A stretch of DNA of 15,105 nucleotides from Bacillota bacterium (GTDB lineage: Bacteria; Bacillota; Proteinivoracia; UBA4975). The stretch's first letter is position 1, and each line of letters begins with the position of its first letter. Below, piece after piece: positions 6,182 to 12,901 of the stretch. The position numbers and the translations under genes were made by a program. The notes beneath the pieces were generated by a model. That model searched no databases. It was not told where the DNA came from and saw only the letters and a list, made by a program, of their open reading frames with translations. The stretch lies in assembly GCA_012727415.1 (NCBI GenBank), contig JAAYHI010000005.1:1-15105 (forward strand), read 5' to 3'.

Positions 6182-7516
6182 CTATTGCACCTTTAATTTT
6201 TTTACTCTGGTGTATGGACCGCCGAAACCGACGGGCAGCGGCCATTGTTCCATTTTCCCGCAGCCGCCGCCGACAAAGGTAACCAGTTTGAACTCGGAGC
6301 TGACTGCGTCCACTTCTGCCAGGGTTTCGAAAACACTGCCGGTGATCACTGAGATTTTCAGCGGGGTGGTGATGCGTCCCTTCTCAATTTTGTAGCTCCT
6401 GGCGGGGGCGAGGGTAAAGGTGGACATCCCTGACCCGTGCTTAACGGTGTCGACGTAAATGCCGTCATCAATTTCGGCGATAATATCTGCCAGGGGCCGA
6501 TTGCCTTGGGCAATGTAAGTAGTGGTCATGCGCACAATGGGCTCGAATTCAAAGTTCATGGCGCGGGCATTGCCGGTAAGGGGTTCTTCCAGGGCGGCAC
6601 TGGTGGCGGCACTGTGCAGGCGCCCGGTGAGGATGCCCCTGGAGATGATCTCGGTCTTTGCGGCCTTGGTGCCTTCATCATCATAGGGAGTATAGCCGCC
6701 GCCGGATTCGCCGCCATCATCGATAATGGTCAGCAACTCCTGCCCGATTGCCTTGCCCAGGGCCCATTCGGCCTTCATAGTTTCATCTCCCACCATAAAG
6801 TCGGATTCACTCTTGTGGCCGAAGCTCTCATGGGTAAAGACGCCGGTGGCTTCGGGGCTGAGAAGGACAGTGTATTCACCCGGAACCACTGGCTGGGCAT
6901 CTCTGGTAAAGGCGACACTCTTGTTTACTTCTTCGGTGATGAAGGCCTCCAGGCCCTGCATGCCGGCAAAGTTTTCCGCCGCTTTGGACACCGTAACCTG
7001 GTCTTTGTTTTCGCCGCAGGCTATTTCCAAAGTCAGGCGGATGCCGCAGGTCTGTTTGTCGAAGGTAATGGCGCTGCCCTTGGAGGAGTAAAAAGACTTG
7101 ATGGTTTTGTTGTCCACGTAGTAAGAGGTGTGGTGGACAACAGCCGGGTCGGTGATGAGGGCCAGGTAGCTTTCCATCAATTGCTGCTTTTTCTGGACGG
7201 GTATGGCGGTGACGGAATCCTGGTCATGGCGCAGGAGGGTGTCCTGATGGACCTCAAAGGCCTGAACCAGGGGGTGCTGTAAAATGTCAGGGTTGGGGGC
7301 AGCCATCTTGGCCAAAGCATCGATATGTTCCTGGATGCCCTCCACATCGGTGGTGGAGCTGTAATACCAGCGGTTGCCGTCAAAGATCCGGATAAAGGCC
7401 CCCTTGTTGGTGCGGACCTTTTGTGCCTCCAGCTCCAGCTTTTTAAAACTTATCTTGGTGTCAAAGGTTTCTTCAATGCGGACATCGACGTACAGTCCCT
7501 GGGGGAACTTGAACAT
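6182..7516 (-). CDS. tldD: TldD-family metalloprotease, catalytic subunit
   Basis: The 444-residue protein carries HESFGHKSESD at 229-239, giving the HExxxH zinc ligands of TldD (His229, Glu230, His234), within the context GVFTHESFGHKSESDFMVGDE. The C-terminal VGGGCGKMEQWPLPVGFGGPYTRV matches the conserved cysteine-containing tail of the family. Family knowledge: TldD with TldE degrades short unstructured peptides and matures modified peptides such as microcin B17. No peptide precursor or modification gene lies nearby, so a general peptide-quality role is equally possible. The ATG at 7516 has AGGAGG at 7528-7523, 6 nt upstream. It is first in the tldD-tldE operon, expressed from the promoter at 7582-7609. 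Confidence 0.9.
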   Translation of the reverse strand: MFKFPQGLYVDVRIEETFDTKISFKKLELEAQKVRTNKGAFIRIFDGNRWYYSSTTDVEGIQEHIDALAKMAAPNPDILQHPLVQAFEVHQDTLLRHDQDSVTAIPVQKKQQLMESYLALITDPAVVHHTSYYVDNKTIKSFYSSKGSAITFDKQTCGIRLTLEIACGENKDQVTVSKAAENFAGMQGLEAFITEEVNKSVAFTRDAQPVVPGEYTVLLSPEATGVFTHESFGHKSESDFMVGDETMKAEWALGKAIGQELLTIIDDGGESGGGYTPYDDEGTKAAKTEIISRGILTGRLHSAATSAALEEPLTGNARAMNFEFEPIVRMTTTYIAQGNRPLADIIAEIDDGIYVDTVKHGSGMSTFTLAPARSYKIEKGRITTPLKISVITGSVFETLAEVDAVSSEFKLVTFVGGGCGKMEQWPLPVGFGGPYTRVKKLKVQ

Positions 7517-7532
7517 AATTAGCCTCCTCGAC

Positions 7533-7565
7533 CCCGGGAATTAAATTTATTAACCCCGGGCTTAA
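7533..7565 (-). promoter_or_regulatory. Operator-like palindromes in the tldD leader
   Basis: CCCCGGG occurs twice, at 7532-7538 and 7554-7560, exactly 22 bp apart (about two helical turns). The second copy sits in the near-perfect 16-bp palindrome TTAACCCCGGGCTTAA (7550-7565), symmetric except for one base pair. The two copies could also pair as a 6-bp RNA hairpin just before the tldD SD. A repressor site or a leader structure are both possible. Confidence 0.35.
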
Positions 7566-7581
7566 TTTTATTGCTATTTGT

Positions 7582-7609
7582 ATTATACCTGATTGGGAAA
7601 TAACTGCAA
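7582..7609 (-). promoter_or_regulatory. Predicted promoter of tldD-tldE
   Basis: On the minus strand, TATAAT lies at 7587-7582 and TTGCAG at 7609-7604, with 16-nt spacing. The leader would be about 60 nt and contains the CCCGGG palindromes. Confidence 0.55.
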
Positions 7610-7630
7610 GCTTTTTTTATCCTGTATAAT
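7604..7630 (+). promoter_or_regulatory. Predicted promoter of the thioesterase gene
   Basis: On the plus strand TATAAT lies at 7625-7630. A weak -35 CTGCAA (7604-7609) has short 15-nt spacing and occupies the same bases as the divergent tldD -35. The ATG is 40 nt downstream of the -10. Confidence 0.5.
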
Positions 7631-7670
7631 TAAGGTGCACAGAAACATCAACAGATCCGGAGGGTGAAAG

Positions 7671-8090
7671 ATGCACACTGCAACAACTGAAATTCCTGTG
7701 AGGTATGCCGAGACCGACCAGATGGGGGTGGTTTATCATGCCAACTACCTGGTGTGGATGGAACTGGGGCGCACTGCGCTGATTAAAAGCCTGGGCTGCG
7801 ACTATCTGGCTATGGAAGAAGCAGGGGTGGTCTCTCCCGTCCTGGAGGCAAGGGTCAAATACCGCAAGCCCTTGCGCTACGGGGAAACGGCGACGGTGAA
7901 GACATGGATTGAAGAATATGACGGCCTCAGGGTCACCTACGGCTATGAGATTTATAATCCCCGGGGAGAACTGTGTGTAACAGCTTCTACCCTGCATGTC
8001 TGTGTAGAAAAAAAGACCTTCCGGCCGGTGGTAATGAAGCGGCGTTTCCCTGAGTGGCACCGCATCTATGAGGAGGCCAGCAGGAGCTAG
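7671..8090 (+). CDS. YbgC/FadM-like acyl-CoA thioesterase (4HBT hotdog)
   Basis: A 139-residue single hotdog domain. VRYAETDQMGVVYHANYLVWME (10-31) is the signature of the YbgC/4-hydroxybenzoyl-CoA thioesterase branch, with catalytic Asp16 and the HANY turn. VSPVLEARVKYRKPLRYGE is the conserved strand that follows. These cytoplasmic enzymes hydrolyse acyl-CoA thioesters; the chain or aromatic substrate cannot be read from the sequence. GGAGGG at 7659-7664 sets the ATG. The stop (8088-8090) overlaps the stop of the convergent thiN gene, and no terminator separates them, so the transcripts probably overlap. Confidence 0.9.
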   Translation: MHTATTEIPVRYAETDQMGVVYHANYLVWMELGRTALIKSLGCDYLAMEEAGVVSPVLEARVKYRKPLRYGETATVKTWIEEYDGLRVTYGYEIYNPRGELCVTASTLHVCVEKKTFRPVVMKRRFPEWHRIYEEASRS

Positions 8091-8713
8091 AGGCAGGCCC
8101 GCGGAAAGGTAATAATAAGGGTGCCTGCGGCAACGGAGATTGTGCCTGCCTGGCCGATAAATTCATTGCTTACTCCCAGGGGGAAGGTGTTTGTCAGGGT
8201 GGCGTTGTCCAAGGGGTACTTCAGGCCTGTAATGTCCACCCCTGAGGCTGTTTGGGAATGGGCAAAGACGGAGACATAGCCCTCAGGCTGGGGCGGCAGG
8301 GACAGGCTGGAGTTGGCAATCGCCGTCACCACCCTGTCGGCGTCAAAGAGGAAGCCTTGCATTTTCCTTTCCGCCAGGTATGCCAGCAATTGGATGTTGG
8401 CCAGGGTGTGGTCCAGGCGCCCTCCCGTACTGCAGTAGATGTGGAAAAGGCGGAAGCCTAATTCTATCCCTGCCCGGGCGGCAGCGAAGGTATCGGTGTC
8501 GTCCTTTTCGGTATTAAGGGTGATGACATTGGGGTGCTCCGGCTGGAAACCCAGGGTGTCTAAATCTCCGATGACCAAGTCGGGGTTGATCCCGGCCTCT
8601 TCCAGGCGGGTGAAGCCCCCATCGGCCGCAATTACGTAATCTCCTGCCCGGGGTGAAAAATCCAGTTTGTTGCAGGCAGCGGCCCCGACGATGTAACAAA
8701 TCCTCTCTTCCAC
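8087..8713 (-). CDS. thiN: Thiamine pyrophosphokinase
   Basis: Transfers pyrophosphate from ATP to thiamine to make thiamine diphosphate in the cytoplasm. Motifs, numbered from the GTG start: AADGG (29-33), GDLDT (49-53), KDDTDT (70-75), and GGRLDHTLANI (97-107), all family-defining and binding ATP, Mg and thiamine. I chose GTG at 8713: GAGGAGGAAGG lies a few bases upstream and the product is 208 residues, close to the family norm. The frame stays open to an ATG at 8848, but that would add 45 residues with no homology and would start upstream of the predicted promoter at 8745-8773. No TPP riboswitch is visible in the 183 bp upstream. Confidence 0.93.
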   Translation of the reverse strand: MEERICYIVGAAACNKLDFSPRAGDYVIAADGGFTRLEEAGINPDLVIGDLDTLGFQPEHPNVITLNTEKDDTDTFAAARAGIELGFRLFHIYCSTGGRLDHTLANIQLLAYLAERKMQGFLFDADRVVTAIANSSLSLPPQPEGYVSVFAHSQTASGVDITGLKYPLDNATLTNTFPLGVSNEFIGQAGTISVAAGTLIITFPRACL

Positions 8714-8744
8714 AAGACCTTCCTCCTCAGCTCTTCTGTTTATT

Positions 8745-8773
8745 ACGATAACAGGGAAATCGCCGGGGTGCAA
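8745..8773 (-). promoter_or_regulatory. Predicted promoter of thiN
   Basis: On the minus strand an extended -10 TGTTATCGT (TATCGT at 8750-8745) pairs with -35 TTGCAC at 8773-8768 with 17-nt spacing. It places transcription start just upstream of the GTG start and supports that start choice. Confidence 0.4.
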
Positions 8774-8896
8774 TTGCCCGGGGAAATGAAATGCTTTTCC
8801 CGCCTTAAAGGATTTTTTGACCTGCTTATGGAAATATGTTAGGGGCATCAGCTGGGCTGGTAAATTAGTATTACGAATAAAAGAGGAGATGAAAAA

Positions 8897-9952
8897 ATGA
8901 GAAAAGCTGCAAGCATCATCCTCTGTTTAGCCCTGATCTTATTGCTTTCTGGATGTGCTGGGGATTCCCCGCAAAAACCCGATTCTGAGTATCAGGACTA
9001 TACCTTGGAGATTATTGGCTTGGACGAGGAAGTGAGCATTACTTTAGCTGCCATCTATGCCATGGACAGCAGCGAAGTCAAGTTCAGCAATATCTCTTCC
9101 AGCGGCGAGGAGTCTTCCCTCAATATCAAGGGGGTATGGCTGGACGACATCCTGGCCCCCTACGGCGCCAAGCAGACAGATTATAACGGCATCAGGTTTT
9201 TCGCCCGGGACGGTTACTCCATTATCGTGCCCAAAGAATTATTGGCGAAGTCAAAAATAATGCTGTTCTATGAGGCAGAAGGGGCCCCCCTCAAAGAAAA
9301 GCACCGCCCCATCAGAGCTGCCATTGACGGCGAACGCTCGATGTACTGGGTCGGCAACCTGCAGGGCTTTGAGCTTATATCCGAAGAAATTGCCAGCATC
9401 CTGGAGGTCGTCCTGTTAGATGCTGCCTTCACCCAGCTTCCTCAGGAGGACATTGCCTATTATGATGCCAAGTACAAGGGGATAAAGACTGCAGATTTAA
9501 TCGCGACATTTTCTCCTGGCGATACGGTGGAGCATGTCTTTCTGAAAAGTGTCGACGGCCTGGAGAAACGGGAGCTCAGCAGCATTTTCCTTGCCGGCAA
9601 CCTGCTCATTGAAGGTGAGGAGCAGCCGCTGTTTATGTCCCCGGATTTGCCCAAGGGCATGTATGTAAAGGATTTGCTGTATTTTACTTACCGGGAGACG
9701 GCATTTATTAGTCTGGACAGGCTGGTGCGCAAGTATCCGGATGAGATTATTGCCGGGGAAATCACTCTCAGCACCATCTGCGATGCCCTTGCCTTGCCGG
9801 AAAGCTCAAGCTACCAGTTCCGGAATATTGCAGGGGAAGAAGTCCAGGCCCCCCCGGGAGCGGCAATCCGCCCCGAAAAGGGCGGCTATACACTCATCGC
9901 CGGGGATGTAAGGCTGGAAAATGTCATCAGCTTTAGCGTCGCCGGACCGTAA
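8897..9952 (+). CDS. Lipoprotein with molybdopterin-oxidoreductase-like (SUOX fold) domains
   Basis: A 351-residue lipoprotein. The signal peptide ends in lipobox LSGC with lipidated Cys20, so it is anchored outside the membrane. Residues ~36-161 read like the molybdopterin-binding fold of sulfite-oxidase/YedY proteins: YTLEIIGL, then SITLAAIYAM, GVWLDDILAPYG, FFARDGYSIIVP, and PIRAAIDG followed by WVGNLQGFEL. The position where active enzymes hold the molybdenum-binding cysteine reads VKFSNISSSG, with no cysteine, so it is probably a non-catalytic binding domain. Residues ~198-348 look like a second, diverged copy (ITLSTICDALALPESSSYQF, then GGYTLIAGDVRLENVISFSV). Start set by GAGGAG at 8883-8888; an ATG at 8889 stops at once. 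It is followed after 22 bp by the phosphatase-like gene. Function not known; fold assignment is by eye. Confidence 0.68.
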   Translation: MRKAASIILCLALILLLSGCAGDSPQKPDSEYQDYTLEIIGLDEEVSITLAAIYAMDSSEVKFSNISSSGEESSLNIKGVWLDDILAPYGAKQTDYNGIRFFARDGYSIIVPKELLAKSKIMLFYEAEGAPLKEKHRPIRAAIDGERSMYWVGNLQGFELISEEIASILEVVLLDAAFTQLPQEDIAYYDAKYKGIKTADLIATFSPGDTVEHVFLKSVDGLEKRELSSIFLAGNLLIEGEEQPLFMSPDLPKGMYVKDLLYFTYRETAFISLDRLVRKYPDEIIAGEITLSTICDALALPESSSYQFRNIAGEEVQAPPGAAIRPEKGGYTLIAGDVRLENVISFSVAGP

Positions 9953-9974
9953 ATCCTGGAGAGGGAGGGAGAAA

Positions 9975-11408
9975 ATGAAGAGATTTACCTTGTTTCTGGT
10001 TGTGGCCCTGGCCTTGGCAATTGGCGCAATAGTATTTCTGTGGCCCAGTCCCCAGGCCCTTAGAGTTTGTACCGTCACCGGGGATGTTCACAACAACGTC
10101 TCCCTGGCGGATATTCCTTCAAGGGATTACGCCAAAGTGCCTGGAGGCGGCAAGGGGATTCCCCTGGTTAAACTGATAGAGGCCAGCAAGCCCCTCAGCA
10201 GTGAGTACAGCATCCTGCTTATGGGCACCGACGGCCTTGTCGCCCAGCTTAAGGGGGATGAACTGGGAGGATGTTATTTTGTCAAAAAAGACGGGGGCTG
10301 GAATACAGTGGCCACCCAGCATCCCGTCAATGCCAACATAAAGGACCTGCACAGAATAGTAATTGTCGATGAGACCAACAGCCCTGACCTGGGAGCAGGC
10401 ATCATCTCCCAGACTGAAAATCTTCTGCGCATAACTGCCGGCAATATGCACCGGCAACAGCTTAGCCGCTATATGTACCTGGAGGGCGAGACTGCTCTTG
10501 AGCGGGGTTATTCCATATCCCTGTTCAAAGAGAAACTTGTTTTGCCTGTGGCATCTTTGACTGACGAAGAAGTCAGCGCAGTTTTGGTCATGAGCAAGGA
10601 CGGGGAATATGAGCGCTTTGTCGGCCCTGGTTACATTGAACTCAATAACAATGAAATCAACTACTTGCATCCCAGGAACAAGACCAGCATTCGCAATATC
10701 GCCGGGGCAATTATCAACCCGCCTCCCCTCTCGGTAATGGACGCATATACCGACAGTCTGTACTACATCAACAATGGGGAAAAGGTAATGGTCGTTGTCA
10801 TCGATGGCCTGGGCTGGCACCAGTATGAATACGCCCGGAGCAAGGCCCTCATCCCCAACCTAATAGCGTTGGGCCCTGCTGCCATGGCCAATACGGTATA
10901 CACACCAGTCACCAATGCCGGCCTCGCCGCCATTGTCAGCGGGCAGCCTCCGGCAGTTAACGGAATAAGGGACCGTTCTGTGCGGGAGCCGAAGGGGCTT
11001 ACTATTTTCGATGTCCTGGAAGCGGATGGCAAGACTCATGTCCTGGTGGAGGGAAGCACTGGCATCCTCAAGCTCAACACCAATACTGTTTTTAGTGCTG
11101 ATCTGTACAATGACGGTTCTACCGATGATGATGTCTTCGGCAATGCCATGGCCGAGGCAGCGAAAAGCCCGGATTTTATTCTCGTCCATTTTCACGGGTT
11201 CGATGATGCAGGACATGCTTACGGACCCCTGGCGCCAAGGACCATGGGAGTCCTGGAGACTATTGATGCCTATATCGGATTGCTGCTGAAGGAATGGACG
11301 GGAAAAGTCATCGTCTTAGCGGACCACGGCATGCACTACCAGGATGCCGAAGGGGATCATGGCCTCTTCCAGGCAGAAGACATGTTTGTTCCCTATATCA
11401 TTAACTAA
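9975..11408 (+). CDS. Membrane-anchored alkaline-phosphatase-superfamily hydrolase with N-terminal SUOX-like region
   Basis: A 477-residue protein. An N-terminal hydrophobic segment (4-23) anchors or exports it. Residues ~30-132 (VSLADIP, IPLVKLIEA, LLMGTDGLVA, GGWNTVATQHPVN, LHRIVIVDE) resemble the SUOX-like domains of the preceding lipoprotein. The C-terminal ~270-477 is a type I phosphodiesterase/nucleotide pyrophosphatase-like domain with every metal ligand visible: Asp277 (VVVIDGLG), nucleophile Thr313 (TPVTNAG), Asp410 and His414 (DDAGHAYGP), Asp450-His451 (ADHGM), and His462 (DHGLF). It should be an active extracytoplasmic phosphodi- or monoesterase, substrate unknown. The ATG at 9975 follows GGGAGGGAG; an upstream start at 9921 would overlap the lipoprotein gene. 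It is second gene of the operon and ends at a terminator. Confidence 0.82.
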   Translation: MKRFTLFLVVALALAIGAIVFLWPSPQALRVCTVTGDVHNNVSLADIPSRDYAKVPGGGKGIPLVKLIEASKPLSSEYSILLMGTDGLVAQLKGDELGGCYFVKKDGGWNTVATQHPVNANIKDLHRIVIVDETNSPDLGAGIISQTENLLRITAGNMHRQQLSRYMYLEGETALERGYSISLFKEKLVLPVASLTDEEVSAVLVMSKDGEYERFVGPGYIELNNNEINYLHPRNKTSIRNIAGAIINPPPLSVMDAYTDSLYYINNGEKVMVVVIDGLGWHQYEYARSKALIPNLIALGPAAMANTVYTPVTNAGLAAIVSGQPPAVNGIRDRSVREPKGLTIFDVLEADGKTHVLVEGSTGILKLNTNTVFSADLYNDGSTDDDVFGNAMAEAAKSPDFILVHFHGFDDAGHAYGPLAPRTMGVLETIDAYIGLLLKEWTGKVIVLADHGMHYQDAEGDHGLFQAEDMFVPYIIN

Positions 11409-11433
11409 ATCCGGATTGTTCCGGGTTTTTTTT
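11409..11433 (+). terminator. Rho-independent terminator of the lipoprotein-phosphatase operon
   Basis: ATCCGGA (11409-11415) pairs with TCCGGGT (11420-11426, one G-U pair) around loop TTGT, followed by a T-run to 11433. Confidence 0.85.
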
Positions 11434-11497
11434 GGCATTTTTCCGCCGCCAGCAAATAGTATTAAGTACTAGTCTGGGCGAACAGGTGGGAGAGGGT

Positions 11498-12766
11498 ATG
11501 GGGAAAGCAAGGCTGTGTATCTTACTGGCGGCGGCATTGATCCTCGTCGGCGCGGCGGAAGTGCAGGCGGCGCCGGCAAGGGCGCCTGCCCCGGATGAGC
11601 TGAAGGCAGAAGCCGCTTTTTTATTGGATGTGGAAACGGAGAAAATCCTGTACGAGAAAAATGCCGACCAGCCCATGCCCCCGGCCAGCACGACGAAGAT
11701 ATTGACTGCCCTGTTGCTGCTGGAGAACGCCTCATTGGCGGAAGTAGTGACTGTCGGCGAAGAAGTAGGCAAAATAGGCCCGGACAGCAGTGTGGCCAAG
11801 TTAAAGCCAGGAGATCGCCTGACGGTGACGGAACTGGTCTATGCCCTTCTCCTCCCCTCCGGCAATGATGCCGCCTATACTGCGGCTGTCTTTGTAGGCC
11901 GCCGCATCAGCGGTTTTGAGCATCTGCCCATCGACAAGGCAGTGGCGTCCTTTGTGGAGCTGATGAATAAGAGGGCCAGAGAGCTGGGGGCGGTAAACTC
12001 CAATTTTGTCGTCCCCGACGGCTACGACACTCCCGGCCATGTGTCCACTGCCCGGGATTTAGCCTTGATTGCCCTGGCGGCTATGGAAAACGATTTTCTG
12101 CGCCAGGCAGCCGCCACCACTGAATACCACTGGCAGGGAAGGCGCTGGGGCAATACCAACCGCCTGCTGCTGCAGGAATATCCCGACGCCTATTATCCCT
12201 GGGCTACCGGACTAAAAACAGGGTATACCGGTGAGGCCGGCCACTGCCTGGTGGCCACCGCCCAGGGCGGCGGCAGGGAGCTCATTGGGGTGATCCTCAA
12301 ATCTGACCAGAAGGAACGCTGGGCAGATATCCGCCGGCTGTTGGAATATGGCTTTAACTGTTGGCGGCACTACAGGATGTTCGTCGAGGGGAGGCAGATC
12401 TTCACTGTTTCCGTCAAAGGCCTGGGGGGTAACCAAATGCTCAGGATTCTGGCTGCCGACAGCTGGTCGGACTTGCTCAGCGTGGAGCAGATTGACAACC
12501 TGGAGCTGGAGTACAGGTGGCGGCGGGGAGTTGTCAGCGCCAGGGAAAAGGGTCTGGCCCTGAAAGCTCCTATTCGCAAAGGCCAGGTTGTTGGCATGGC
12601 TGTCATCAGCCTGGAGGGAGAAGTGCTGGGAGAGGTAGCAATGGTGGCAGCGGCAAGTGTAGGCATGCATTATCTGTGGCTGCCTGCCCTGGGGGGACTT
12701 ATGCTGGCCCTGGTAGTCTTACTGCTCCTTCGGCACAGGCGTCCCCCTGTCCAGGCAGGGCAGTGA
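11498..12766 (+). CDS. D-alanyl-D-alanine carboxypeptidase (peptidase S11, PBP5/DacF-like)
   Basis: A 422-residue exported enzyme that removes the terminal D-Ala of peptidoglycan stem peptides. A signal peptide (~1-25, ending VQAAPA) precedes the S11 domain with SxxK at Ser64-Lys67 (PASTTK), SGN at 121-123 (LLPSGNDAA) and KTG at 240-242 (GLKTGYTGEAGH). A PBP5 C-terminal beta domain follows (~290-380). The end carries a hydrophobic segment (~391-411, LWLPALGGLMLALVVLLLL) then RHRRPP, a true transmembrane anchor rather than the usual amphipathic helix. The ATG at 11498 has GGGAG 5 nt upstream; an in-frame GTG at 11486 is an alternative. In Bacillus dacF precedes the spoIIA operon, but no spoIIA genes follow here. 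Confidence 0.95.
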   Translation: MGKARLCILLAAALILVGAAEVQAAPARAPAPDELKAEAAFLLDVETEKILYEKNADQPMPPASTTKILTALLLLENASLAEVVTVGEEVGKIGPDSSVAKLKPGDRLTVTELVYALLLPSGNDAAYTAAVFVGRRISGFEHLPIDKAVASFVELMNKRARELGAVNSNFVVPDGYDTPGHVSTARDLALIALAAMENDFLRQAAATTEYHWQGRRWGNTNRLLLQEYPDAYYPWATGLKTGYTGEAGHCLVATAQGGGRELIGVILKSDQKERWADIRRLLEYGFNCWRHYRMFVEGRQIFTVSVKGLGGNQMLRILAADSWSDLLSVEQIDNLELEYRWRRGVVSAREKGLALKAPIRKGQVVGMAVISLEGEVLGEVAMVAAASVGMHYLWLPALGGLMLALVVLLLLRHRRPPVQAGQ

Positions 12767-12785
12767 ACCAGATCCCTGGCGGGAT

Positions 12786-12854
12786 ATGACTTATCCCGAG
12801 GCCCTCGAACTCTATAAAGATAATCTCTATTGGTCAATAGTAAAAAAAGAGTAA
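12786..12854 (+). CDS. Possible 22-residue ORF after the carboxypeptidase gene
   Basis: ATG at 12786, TAA at 12852-12854, encoding MTYPEALELYKDNLYWSIVKKE. The composition is a plausible amphipathic charged helix and the codons (GAG, GCC, CTC) match the neighbourhood. The possible SD GGCGGG lies only 2 nt from the ATG, so translation is uncertain. It starts 19 bp after the carboxypeptidase stop and may be cotranscribed. It could be a peptide gene or the remnant of a larger one. No family recognised. Confidence 0.3.
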   Translation: MTYPEALELYKDNLYWSIVKKE

Positions 12855-12873
12855 ACAGCCAACATAGGGACAG

Positions 12874-12900
12874 AAAAAAAGGCCGCCGAAAGGCGGCCTT
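12874..12900 (-). terminator. Rho-independent terminator of the gamma-glutamyltransferase operon
   Basis: On the minus strand the stem GGCCGCC/GGCGGCC (12898-12892 with 12887-12881) closes a 4-nt loop and is followed by seven T residues (complement of 12874-12880). The gene's stop lies 2 nt before it. The plus-strand side lacks a U-tract. Confidence 0.92.
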
Positions 12901-12901
12901 A

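Noticed and set aside
6437..7282. 281-codon plus-strand open frame opposite tldD.
   Set aside because: Antisense shadow in the GC-rich coding region; tldD motifs are conserved on the minus strand and no SD or promoter serves this frame.
8714..8848. 45-residue N-terminal extension of ThiN.
   Set aside because: Not part of the family fold, no SD at 8848, and a good SD precedes the GTG at 8713.
8714..8896. TPP riboswitch upstream of thiN.
   Set aside because: I looked for the conserved CUGAGA and ACCUGA elements in the right arrangement on the minus strand and did not see them.
11450..11480. Small inverted repeat TAGTA/TACTA and a possible -10 before the carboxypeptidase gene.
   Set aside because: The arms are only 5 bp and no -35 fits, so I could not support a promoter or operator.
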